Source: a virus
DNA length: 54,953 nt
Virus record (IMG/VR): IMGVR_UViG_3300017744_000010
Location: 1-54,953 of that record
Reading direction: 5' to 3' (one strand)
Part shown: positions 1 to 10,900 of the stretch, piece after piece
Numbering within the stretch: position 1 is the first letter of the stretch
Layout of the letters: each line of letters starts with the position of its first letter
Translations under genes and position numbers: made by a program
Notes under the pieces: model-generated
The model's input: the letters and a program-made list of their open reading frames with translations, nothing else
What the model was told of the DNA's origin: nothing
Databases searched by the model: none

Positions 1-1233
1 GCAAAGGCTACTCTGAAGAATTTTGCATCAGCAGGTTCTACGGCAACACCAAAACCAGTTGCTTCTAAGCCACCTGGTTCCACATTCAATCCCAATGCCC
101 CTAAAGTTATGGTTAACAACTCAGTAGAATATAATGATTTTGATTCAGTCCTAGAGAGCCTCATGGATAGTGGCTTCGGACTTGACGAAGCTCTTGCACT
201 TATGGTCAATATGTCCGAAGAAAAGGACTGGATTCAAGGTGCTATCAAAAAGCCCGGTGCTCTTCATAGAGAAATGGGAATACCCGAAGGGGAAAAAATT
301 CCAGAAGCTAAGCTAAAAGCCGCTGCTAAAAAAGGTGGTAAGTTAGGTGAACGTGCTCGCCTAGCAATGACTCTTAAAGGTTTTCATAAAGAAGCAAACT
401 TTGAAGAGTGGGTAGATTTTCTACTTGCTGAAGGTGAAGATTTAAGTGACTTTAGTGTAAATGAACTTAATGATTTACTTACAGAGATGAGTAAATCTGA
501 AAAAGAAGATAAGGAAGGTCATGCTATAGCTCTCTATAAAGATCAGTGGAAAGATCGTAAGATTGCCGATTACGATGAAACTCACGGTAGAAAAGGTAGA
601 GCCAAAGAAATGAGAGCGGATGCTGGTGAAGACCGCAAACGCATGAAAAACATCTATGGTAAAGATTGGAAGCATAGTAAGTACTCTACTGGTGAAAATA
701 AAGACAGTAAAGAGCCTATGGAAAAAGGCATGAAGAATGAAGAGTACGGTAAAAAAGGTAAAGAAGGTCATGCAATAGCTCTCTTTAAAGATCAAGAAAC
801 AGATCGTAGAGAAGCTGACTATGATAAAGAAAAAGGTAAAGACAAAAGGTCTAGCGAATTACGTGCTGATGCCGGTGAAGACCGTAAACGCATGAAAAAA
901 ATGTACGGTAAAGAATGGGATCATAATAAGTACTCTACTGGTGAGAAGGAAGATAGTAAAGAGCCTATGGAAAAAGGCATGAAGAGACAGAAAACCCACA
1001 AGGAAGAGATGGATTCTCTCTACCAGGCATACCTCTCTATGATGAGTGAGGAAGGCTGTGACGCCCGTAAGGATGAAGGTCAAGAGCGTAAGGGTACTGA
1101 CGCTAGAACCGACTACAGCAAGCCTCCTGCTGCCGGTAATGACTTCGGTAAGAAGAAGCCTATGAGCGATGAGGATCGCAGTGCTGCTATGGCTAAGGTT
1201 GTAGCCAAGCTAAAGAAAAAAGGCGGTAAGTAG
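1..1233 (+). CDS. Lys/Glu-rich repeat protein, 5'-truncated by the window edge
   Basis: The reading frame is open from base 1, so the gene starts outside the window; the ATG at 109 is probably internal. The visible product is about 410 residues. A conserved-looking segment (WIQGAIKKPGALHREMG, followed by KLGERARLAMTLKGF) lies near residues 41-90 counted from the ATG at 109; it resembles a segment seen in many marine phage structural or hypothetical proteins. Further on, two copies of a roughly 78-residue unit (KEGHAIAL-x-KDQ ... ADAGEDRKRMK ... YSTGE ... KEPMEKGMK) lie at about residues 137-215 and 216-293. The composition is extremely charged and no enzyme motif is visible. It is followed by a strong terminator and lies upstream of the fibre block, which fits a virion or scaffold-like role, but I cannot assign a function. 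Confidence 0.8.
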   Translation, partial: AKATLKNFASAGSTATPKPVASKPPGSTFNPNAPKVMVNNSVEYNDFDSVLESLMDSGFGLDEALALMVNMSEEKDWIQGAIKKPGALHREMGIPEGEKIPEAKLKAAAKKGGKLGERARLAMTLKGFHKEANFEEWVDFLLAEGEDLSDFSVNELNDLLTEMSKSEKEDKEGHAIALYKDQWKDRKIADYDETHGRKGRAKEMRADAGEDRKRMKNIYGKDWKHSKYSTGENKDSKEPMEKGMKNEEYGKKGKEGHAIALFKDQETDRREADYDKEKGKDKRSSELRADAGEDRKRMKKMYGKEWDHNKYSTGEKEDSKEPMEKGMKRQKTHKEEMDSLYQAYLSMMSEEGCDARKDEGQERKGTDARTDYSKPPAAGNDFGKKKPMSDEDRSAAMAKVVAKLKKKGGK

Positions 1234-1258
1234 TACTAACTAATTAGAATCTTAGTTA

Positions 1259-1266
1259 GATAAATA
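1259..1266 (+). promoter_or_regulatory. Late-promoter-like octamer GATAAATA
   Basis: It matches the T4-like late consensus TATAAATA at 7 of 8 positions. It lies between the stop of the repeat protein and the terminator that follows, so any transcript from it would run straight into that terminator. Its function is uncertain. Confidence 0.3.
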
Positions 1267-1269
1267 GAG

Positions 1270-1293
1270 CCTCCCTATATGGGAGGTTTTTTT
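1270..1293 (+). terminator. Rho-independent terminator
   Basis: A perfect 6-bp stem CCTCCC/GGGAGG with a 5-nt loop is followed by seven T. It ends transcription after the Lys-rich repeat protein. Confidence 0.9.
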
Positions 1294-1299
1294 ATGTGT

Positions 1300-1305
1300 T
1301 ATAAT
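1300..1305 (+). promoter_or_regulatory. Host-type -10 box TATAAT
   Basis: A perfect TATAAT sits 7 nt after the terminator T-run and 39 nt before the HNH gene. No convincing -35 is visible. The same terminator-then-TATAAT layout recurs at 28510. Confidence 0.55.
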
Positions 1306-1314
1306 AAACATATT

Positions 1315-1322
1315 CCTAAATA
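1315..1322 (+). promoter_or_regulatory. Late promoter CCTAAATA
   Basis: A T4-like late octamer of the variant common in this window (CCTAAATA), 21 nt before the HNH endonuclease ATG. Together with the TATAAT at 1300 it may allow both early and late expression. Confidence 0.5.
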
Positions 1323-1343
1323 AAATATACGCAAGTATAACTT

Positions 1344-1745
1344 ATGGATACGTATGGTTCACCCGAAGGTTATCTTTTTAACCTCCACACCTGTTCATCT
1401 GCTGAAGCAAAACGAATGTGGAAAGCATCTATAAAAGATCAGTGGGATAATAAATGTGCCTACTGTGGCTCAGATACAAACCTGACATTAGATCATATAG
1501 TCCCACGTTCAAGAGGAGGTAGTAATCATACAACAAATGTTTTGTGTGCATGTGAATCATGTAACGCAGACAAAGCATATACCGAATGGATCATCTGGTA
1601 TATAGAACAGCCATTTTTTACTGAAGAACGCCGCGAGGCAATCGAAAAATGGATGTTCCCGACAGAGGAAGTAAATCCAAATCTATTTGTGCAAGAGCAA
1701 CCAAAGAAAGTTTCTTATGGTCGCCGCAGAACTAGATCATACTGA
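1344..1745 (+). CDS. HNH endonuclease, free-standing
   Basis: A 133-residue protein with a textbook zinc-braced HNH fold: C38-x2-C41, the catalytic D50-H51 in LDHIVPRSRGG, N65, and C70-x2-C73 followed by N74. HNH enzymes nick or cut DNA using a metal ion bound at the ββα finger. Here the enzyme is encoded alone between a terminator and the giant fibre gene, as is typical of phage homing-type endonucleases, which often lie beside the gene they help to spread. There is no N-terminal recognition domain beyond about 30 residues and no C-terminal repeat domain, so target specificity cannot be inferred. It is too short to be a terminase or Cas9-type protein. The family is certain; a homing role is inferred. 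Confidence 0.9.
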   Translation: MDTYGSPEGYLFNLHTCSSAEAKRMWKASIKDQWDNKCAYCGSDTNLTLDHIVPRSRGGSNHTTNVLCACESCNADKAYTEWIIWYIEQPFFTEERREAIEKWMFPTEEVNPNLFVQEQPKKVSYGRRRTRSY

Positions 1746-1769
1746 CTCTTATCCTTTACATATTTTTAA

Positions 1770-1883
1770 ATGGACTCACATCCAAGCAAATTAGAAACAG
1801 AAATAGACGAATTACAAAAGGGCTTTATGGGCTCTATACTTGGAGCAATAATGTACATACTTCCCTTTATCATATTTCTTTAA
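1770..1883 (+). CDS. 37-residue single-span membrane peptide
   Basis: The ATG at 1770 opens 37 codons. The N-terminal half is charged (DSHPSKLETEIDELQKG) and the C-terminal half is a hydrophobic stretch (about residues 20-37, ending LPFIIFL) long enough for one membrane span. It fills most of the gap between the HNH gene and the fibre promoter. No strong Shine-Dalgarno is visible and the peptide matches nothing I recognise. It is probably a small phage membrane peptide, but a chance ORF cannot be excluded. Confidence 0.5.
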   Translation: MDSHPSKLETEIDELQKGFMGSILGAIMYILPFIIFL

Positions 1884-1905
1884 AAAAGTCAAGTCAAATT
1901 AGGTG

Positions 1906-1913
1906 TATAAATA
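1906..1913 (+). promoter_or_regulatory. Late promoter TATAAATA for the giant fibre gene
   Basis: An exact match to the T4 late promoter octamer, 66 nt before the giant fibre ATG and just upstream of the strong ribosome-binding site at 1919. Confidence 0.8.
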
Positions 1914-1918
1914 ATCGT

Positions 1919-1971
1919 AAGGAGATTATATGAATGTGATTTCTTTACATTAGCCTGAATCTGACGTAGCA
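1919..1971 (+). promoter_or_regulatory. Strong Shine-Dalgarno with a 7-codon leader in frame with the fibre gene
   Basis: AAGGAG at 1919-1924 is spaced 5 nt from an ATG at 1930, which reads MNVISLH and then TAG at 1951-1953. This leader is in the same frame as the fibre ATG at 1972; six sense codons separate the TAG from that ATG. The ATG at 1972 has no purine-rich ribosome site of its own. The fibre may therefore be made by re-initiation after the leader or, less likely, by amber read-through. Confidence 0.6.
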
Positions 1972-4900
1972 ATGATTTCATCAGAAACCAAAATTATACT
2001 AAAGCGCTCTGGTGTACAGGGGCGTATCCCATCCTTAGCTGATCTAAAACTAGGGGAGCTGGGAGTCAATTATTATGATGGCAAACTATATTTTCGTCAA
2101 GAAAATGAAAGTGTGGGGGCTCGAATTATTGAGCCTGGTCAAGGTGACGATATTGGTAGGACTATTTTCGTAACCGTAAATGGTAACGACAATAACTCAG
2201 GTCTTAACGAGAGAGACTCCGTAAGAACTATTAAGAAAGCTGCCGAGTTAGCAGCATATGGTGACGGCATTAAAGTTTTTCCAGGACATTATATTGAAGA
2301 CAACCCCATCGAATTCCGCGATCTAGTTGCGGTTGAGGGTATGGATCTTCGTAACGTTCTAGTTACTCCAGCAAATCCAGAGAAAGATTTATATTTAGTT
2401 GGTGACGGTTTCCACGCAACTAACCATTCATTCGTCTCCAATGTAGATTCACGTAATGGTGCTGCCATTATCTCATTCCGTCCTCTAGAAGGCACAGCAT
2501 CTGATCGCTACTTTGATGCTGCTCGTCTAATCAGAGATAACCTAGACTTCATTGCAAGTGAGACTGTAGGATTCTTAACCAGTGGTTATTCAGGCTTCGC
2601 TGGTGGTCAGAGATCCCAAGATGCTGCGCGTGCTCTTGAGTTAAATACACAGTTCATTACTGAGGAAGCTTTTCAATACATCAATAGTCCTGATTATAAA
2701 GGACCTTCATATGTAAATCCAGATATCAATCAGTGTCGTAGGGATCTTAAAGATATTCTAAACGGTTGGAGATATGATTTAATCTCCGATGGTAACTCTG
2801 AGTCAACTGGTGTAGGTTTAACTTATTATGCTCCTGTCAAGTTTATCAACTCAACTAATATCACTGATTTAGTTTATGATAATACTACTGGATTACTAAT
2901 ACTTGAAACGGAATTAAGCACACAGGTACTTCCTGGGCAGGAGATTAAGCTACGTGATATTCAGCTTGATTGTCCTCCATATAACAATACATTCTTTATC
3001 GCAGGATTTGATTACAACAATGTTAGTGGTGTTGGTACAGTAACTCTACCATTTATTCACGATATTCAGGCTGGTGATACAATCAAGCTAGATGATCTCA
3101 AGTTTGACTGCCCACCATATGGCGCTCAATCATATCCAGTATCTAACTTTGTTTATGATGAAACAACAGGTTCAAGTACAGTAACTCTATCTTCCGAGCA
3201 TAACTTGAAGATTGGTGAAACGATTGAACTAAGAGATCTTCAGTTTGATTGTCCTGCTTATGGTGGAACGTTCACTGATGTTGTAAATCTTGAATATAAT
3301 AATGTAAGTGGTGAAGCCACACTAACGTATGCTGATGCTGCTAATCTAGACGTTGGTGATATAGTATTGCTCTATGATCTCAAACTATCTTGCCCCTCAT
3401 ATGGCAACGCAATCTCAATTACTGGATTCAATTACGACAACTTCACTGGTATAACCGAGACCACATTTGCGACCCCACATAATCTACGTACTGGTGATCT
3501 AGTTAAGTTTGAGAATCTTAAGTTTAGCTGTGATAGTTACTTGAGTGAGTCTTATAATATCATCGCGTTTGATTATAATAATTTAACTGGAGAAGCTCTA
3601 GCAACCTTTAATACTGATCACAGCCTAACAGGCGGTAGTGATGTTACTCTAGATGACCTAGTATTTTCTTGCAATAGCTACATTCCCACTGGAATTGCTA
3701 TCACATCATTCATCTATAATGAAGCTAGTGGTAACAGTACAATTGGATTGAGCCATCCTCATGGTCTACAAATTGGAGACCGTTTCCAGTTAGATAATCT
3801 TGTATTCGAATGTAATAGCTATAGCTTCACAGACATTGACATTTTAAATGCTTCATATGATAATGTAACTGGCTTTGTAAATATTGCTCTAGTATCGGAT
3901 CATGGTAGTCAGGTAGGTCAGCTTGTAAAACTAACTGGTCTTGAGTATTCCTGCTCCAACTCTGGTATCACAACAACAATCTTCCCCGATGGAACGATTG
4001 GAGATGAGTTTGAGATTCTTTCAGTTCCTGCACCCAATCAGATGATTGTCAATGTGGGGGTTTCTACTATTGCACATAGCTATGTGGATGGCGGAACAGC
4101 TACTGTTGGCATCACAACCACAGTATTCCCTGATGGAACACAGGGATTTGATTTCACTGTGACTGATTTGGTTGATTCATTGACACTCGTAACGAATGTT
4201 GGAGTGTCAACTATTGCTCACACATATGTTGGGAATGGCACACTAAAAGTTGGTTTCACAACCACAGTATTCCCTGATGGAACACAAGGTGATAAATTCC
4301 CAGTTCTAGGAGTTCCTTCTGCCAATTCTGTCGTTCTTCAAGTCGGCGTATCCACGATTGCCCATACCTACGTTGGTGGTGGCACTGCATCTAATGAGAA
4401 TAATTTCTTAAGAGTATCTGATTTTGATTACAATGATACTGATGGTACTGGTCTAGTAACCTTACTAAGTGATCACGACTTAATTGTTGGTGATAGTTTT
4501 ATCCTAGAAGATCTTAAGTTCACCTGTGATAGCTATAGATCTACAGCTAATACATTAGATATTACGGACTTCCAGTATGATAATGCTACAGGTCAGTCTG
4601 TTATCACTCTAGCATCATCTCACAATCTACAGCTAGATGACACCATCGCATTGTATGACATTGATGTTGACTGTACTTTCGGTTCAGATGTTTATCCAGA
4701 TGGATCTAGACCTAACTTCTACGATGTACTCGCTGTTTTAAATCCAAATACAATCGTAACGAATGTTGGTGTATCTACACTAGTACACACATATACTGGT
4801 GGAGGAAAGCTACAAGTTGGTATCACTACTAACATCTTCCCAGATGGAACTCTCCCAGCAGGAAATTTCTTTAGAGTAATTTCAGTTCCTGCACCCAATC

Positions 4901-7900
4901 AAGTTCTAACTAAAGTTGGAATTAGTTCCATTGCTCATACCTATGCTTCTGGTGGAAAGTTCTATACAGGTATCACAACTAATATTTTCCCACAGACATT
5001 TGAAGATCCTAATGTAAGAGTTACTAACGCAATTTATGACAATGTGACTGGTGTAGTCACCATCAACTGTGATAATGCTCACGGTTTAGTTTCCACTGAC
5101 CTAGTACTTCTTCAGGGACTAGAGTTCTCTTGTGCTTCAGGTGGTCCTGGTGGAGCTCCTGGGGTATTACTATTCCCACGTAACCAAGAAACTTATGAGG
5201 TTGTCAGTGTAATAGATCCTTTCAGCTATACCATTGATGTTGGTCCAAATTCTATCCCACATACATATATTTCTGGTGGTGTTTCAACTCGCCAAAATAT
5301 TATTGATGCCGTATATAATAGATCCAGTGGAGAACTATCCGTTACTCTTGATAGGCAGCACGGTTTGGTTAAGGGAGATAACGCAAGTGTAGTTGATTTA
5401 TTATTCTCCTGTGCTTCAGGTGGTGCAGGTAATGCACCTGGACAACTATTATTCCCACGACCAACTGATGAGTTTGAAATCATAAGTTCAAATGCTTCAC
5501 AATTCACAATCAACGTAGGCTCATCAATTGGTCTACCCCACACATATGTTAATGGTGGATCTGCTAGTATCGGTGGAGTGACTGCTTCAATTACCAATGC
5601 GTTATATGATGAAGAGACAGGTCTACTTGTAGTAACAACCAGCTCCGTTTTAGCAACAACAACTGGAGCTATAATTAAAGTTCAAGGTCTAAACTTTGCA
5701 TGTAATTCTGGTGGTCCTGGTAATGATCCAGGTACAGTCATCTTCCCACGTCTAGATGTTCCAGTATTTGAAGTTGTTAATGTAGTTAATGAAACAACAT
5801 ATGTAATTAATGTAGGTACTTCAACTCTAGCACATACATATATCTCTGGTGGCTTCTCTAGCCTCAAGAAAAAAATTAACGAGCAAAATATCTTTGAAGT
5901 TATTGGTACACCAACACCTAACACGATAGTCACTAATGTTGGCGTGAGTTCTATCCCCCACACTTATGTGAGTGGTGGTAATGGTTTCGTTGGAATCACA
6001 ACTAACATCTTCCCCGATGGAACTCGTCCTACAGGAAGTCGTTTTGAAATTTTAGGTAAGCTCTCACCAAATAAAGTAATTATTGATGTGGGAATCTCTA
6101 GCATCCCACATAATTATCAAAGTGGTGGAAGAATGCAGTATGGAGAAACCAATGAGCGTGCTATTTTAGACTTTGAATATAACAACCTAACGGGTGGAGC
6201 TACTGTTATTGTACGTGGTCCTCACGGTCTATCCACTGGTGATAATGTCAAGCTCACTGGTATGGAGTTTGAATGTGCTAACAGCCCAGGTATTACAACC
6301 ACCATCTTCCCTGATGGGACAGCTGCCAGTCTCAATATCTTCCCAGTAACTGGTATTATAAACAACACAACATTCACCACCAATGTGGGTCGAGTTCCTT
6401 TTGCTCACACCTATGTTCAGGGTGGAGATGCTTTTGTTGGAATCACTACTAACATCTTCCCTGATGGTACGCAAGGATATACCTATATTGTAGATTCTAT
6501 TCCTTCCCCTACTCAGGTTAATCTAAATGTTGGTGTCTCTAGCATCCAGCACAATTATATTAGAGGTGGCTTACTCTTCAGTGGTCAAACTAATGAGCGT
6601 GATATCGCAAACTTTGACTATGATTTTAAATCAGGTCTAGCAATTCTAACATTTAGAGAGGTACAAGCAAATCTCTTTACGGGTGATCTAGTTAAGCTAA
6701 AGGGTCTGAACTTCTCTTGTTCTGAAGGAATTAGTCAGTACCCAGATGGTTCACAAGGAAACCTCTTCAAAATTACGGAGAGATTAAACCCAACACAGTT
6801 CCAATTGGATATTGGTCCATCATCATTTGCTCACACCTATGTACAAGGAACAGGAGAAGCATTCGTTGGTATTACTACTAACATCTTCCCTGATGTGGGA
6901 GGTAATCCTGGTCAGCAACCAACAAAATTATTCAATGTAATTAATATTCCAACTCCAAATACTGTTGCTGTTCAGGTTGGTCCTTCTTCTATTCCACACA
7001 TCTATGAGGGTGGTGGTACACTATCAGTCGGTATTAACACAGATATTTTCCCTGGCGATAGTCAAGTATCTCCACGAGGAGATGTGTTTGTTGTTGATGC
7101 GATCACGGAATCTGGTGAGTTGGTAATCAACGTTGGAACTTCCACAATCACTCACGATTATGAGAGAGGTGGTCAGGTCCTATATGGTCAGAGTGCTGGT
7201 GGAGAGCTACAGCATATCACTGGTCCTGGTGTTAAGCAAGCGACCATTGCTGCTATTGATTTTGAGCGAGATATTTCCAAGTATGCCTTAAATAATCGCC
7301 CATGGGGTTCATTTATTGCTGCTGAAACGGGTCTGGTTCAACAACTTGGTTATGATAACATCAGTGGCTTCGCTACAGTAACCGTACCTGGCATCAATGT
7401 TCAGCGTGGGGATATGATAAGGATGAGTGATGTTCAGTTTGTCTGCTCTGATGAGTATGCTGGACTAACTACTACATTCTTCCCCGACAATACTCGCCCA
7501 GAAGGTCAGTACTTCACGGTTGATAATCGTATTGATGAGAATAATTTTGAAACTTTCATTGGAATCTCTACGATCAAACACAACTACTTTAAAGGTGGCA
7601 ACGTATATCGTTATCGCCAAGCTCTTGATGATATTTTATACGATAGATTTAGTGGTATAGCCAGTGTAACTTCACTAGCTCACGGGTATAAGGTAGATGA
7701 CCTTATTGAGATGGGTGATATTCGTTTCTCGTGCCCAGTATTTACACCTGACTATGATATTGAAGACTTTATTTACGACAATACAACTGGTTTATCTACA
7801 GTAACAACTACGGTTGATAATGATGTGAAAGTTGGTGATCTAATTCGTTTGGATGACATTGAACTTGATTGTCCCCCATATGGTAATGACAAAAATATTA

Positions 7901-10900
7901 TTGACTTTGATTACAATAATCTTACTGGTGTATCATCAATCACTGTACTTCAGCCACATGGTCTCACGTTAAACGCAAGACCCCCTGTAGCAATTTCAAC
8001 AGCTGTTTATGATAATGTCTCTGGAATTATTACCGTAACTACTGTAGCACCTACTAACGTTGATCTATCAATTGAAAGTGGTGTTCAGCTATCAGGTCTT
8101 GGATTCTCTTGCCTTGGTACTTCTGGTATAACAACAACAATCTTCCCAGACGATTTAGGTTTAATCTATCCTATTGAGGAGATCAATAATAGCACTACCT
8201 TCTCCGTTAAGGTTGGCGTATCAACAATCCCCCACATCTATCAAGGTGGTGGTGATGTAACTAAAGTAAGTAGGTATAGCATTAAGCTAGCTGATATTAA
8301 ATTTGACTGCCCATCTTATGGCAATTCTATTGATGTCTCCAACTTCGTATATGATAATACAACTGGAAACTCACTAGTATCTGTGGTCTCTCCCCACGGT
8401 CTTAATGTTGGAGACAATATTAAGTTGGCTGATATTAAGTTCCAGTGTCCTCCATATGGAAATCAATATAATGTTGTTGCTGCTGACTACGACAACCTTA
8501 GTGGTATCATAACAATTACTACTAACCGCGATCTAGGTGGAATTGATATTGGTGAGACCTTAAGGATTAGAGACTTACAGTTTGATTGTAACTCTGGAAC
8601 TCCTTTCGCAATTCAGCAGATCACTTTTGACCCATTCAATGGACGTATAGCTACACTCACACTCAATGCCGACCCAAGAATTAATCCAGGTGATAGGATT
8701 AAATTGGCAGGTCTTCTATACAGAAATGCGGCTGGTGATGAGATTCCTTATCCTGATGGAAGGGATCCTAGCTATAACCTATTTGATGCTAGAACAGTCA
8801 CACAAGTAAGTCCTGGTGTTTGGGAAGTTCAAGTTCAGTTTGTTAACATCACTGACACATTTGTAATCTTCCTGGTTAATGGAAATGATTACGGTACATT
8901 ATTCACTGGCGTAACAGGAAACATATTCCCAGAAGATGTAGGTCCTGAAGGTGGATTCTATGATGTTCTAGGTCTTCCAGCTTCCAATCAATTCACCGCG
9001 CAAGTTGGAGTATCAACTATTGCTCACACATACATTAGATATGGTGAAGTATTCTCTGGAGTAACTACAAACTTCTTCCCAAGCCCAAGCACACAGAACT
9101 CTCCTAAAGGAAATATCTATGAGGTTATTGGAGTTCCAACTCCTAATGAAGTTAGAATTAATGTTGGCATCTCAAGTATCATTCACGTATATGGTTCCGG
9201 TGGCTCCTTATCTGTAGGTATTACTACTAATATCTTCCCCGATAAGGAAGATGGTAACATATTCCCAGTCATTAGCATTGGTAGTTCAACTGAAGTTCGT
9301 GTGAAAGTTGGAACTTCTACTATCCCACACAACTATATTAGTGGTGGATTGATGGCTGTAGGTATCACTACAAACATTTTCCCAAGTACCAATCCACAAA
9401 ACTCACCTCTAGGAAATATCTTTACTGTTCTTAGTAAGGATGATATGTGTCCTGATAGATTCACTATTAATGTTGGTGTATCTAGCATCCCACACTCCTA
9501 TGTTGAGGGTGGAACTGTAACCACAGGAGTAACAACTGATAAGTTCCCCGATGGAACTAATGGTTTTGAATTCCCAGTTTCTGGAGTATTAAATGAAAAT
9601 ACTTTCCTTGTGAATGTGGGACCCTCTACCATCAGCCACACTTACCTTTCTGGTGGATTTACTAGACGCATTGAAAGTCCTATCAATGAATTTATATACA
9701 ATAATGAGTCTGGAGCTGCGTTGGTTGGAGTAACTAGTCATAGACTTAATGTTGGTGACCTAGTGAGGTTACGTGACATCAAGTTTGATTGTGACCCATA
9801 TGGTGATGAGAAGATGATCAGTGGGGCAAATTACAATAACTTAACAGGAAGACTAATTGTAACCACTGATACAGCACACGGGCTATCAATTAATGAGACT
9901 ATCAAACTTGCTGGCATACAGATGGATTGCCCTGCCTATGGTAATGACATTGCCATTACTGGTGCCAACTATAATAATATAAGTGGTAACATTAATGTAA
10001 CAGTTGCTGCCGCACATGGTCTATCAATTGGTAGCAATGTCAAATTAGCTGGATTAGATTTTGTATGCCCCGGTGGCTCTGGTATTACTACCACAATCTT
10101 CCCCGATGATACGGCAGCTAGCCTCAATATCTATAGAGTAACAGCAGTTCCAGCATCCAACTCATTGACAGTTAATGTGGGCACTTCAACTATCACACAC
10201 ACGTATGTGGGTGGCGGTGATATCTTTGTTGGCATTACTACGAATATCTTCCCAGGTAGTGCTCAAAACTCACCACTCGGTAGTTTCTATGAGGTATTAG
10301 ATACTCCATCCCTAACAGAATTCACTTTGAATGTTGGTGTCTCATCAATCTCACACGAATATGTACGTGGTGGATTGGTACAGACTGGAGTCACTACTGA
10401 TATGTTCCCTGATGGAACTCAAGGTGAGTACTTTGAAGTTAATGATGTTATTAGCACTGATACATTCTCAATTAACGCAGGTATTTCTTCCATCGTCCAC
10501 CGATATAATTCAGGTGGATTCAGTTCCAAGTATGCTACTTATCAATCAAGGACTCCACAAGTCGTTGATATGTCAGTAACACGTGTACCTAGGGGCTGTG
10601 AGGCTGTAGCTGCCCGTGTAGATCAGTTGTCTAACATTGTAACCTCCATCATTAAAGAAGGTCCCTCAGCGGCTCCTGGTGAGGTTCCAGTGAATGTAAC
10701 TTCAGCATCTTATAATAAACTAACAGGAGATCTTTCAGTAACTACTAATAGAGAAACTGCACTAGCTCCTAAAGATATTGTGAGGATGGAAAATCTAATC
10801 TTCCAATGCAGTAAGACTAGCAAGGTTGTAGGTGCTACTTATAATAACTTAACAGGTAAGCTTGTAATAACGACCGAAGCTAAAAACGGTGTTACTGTTG

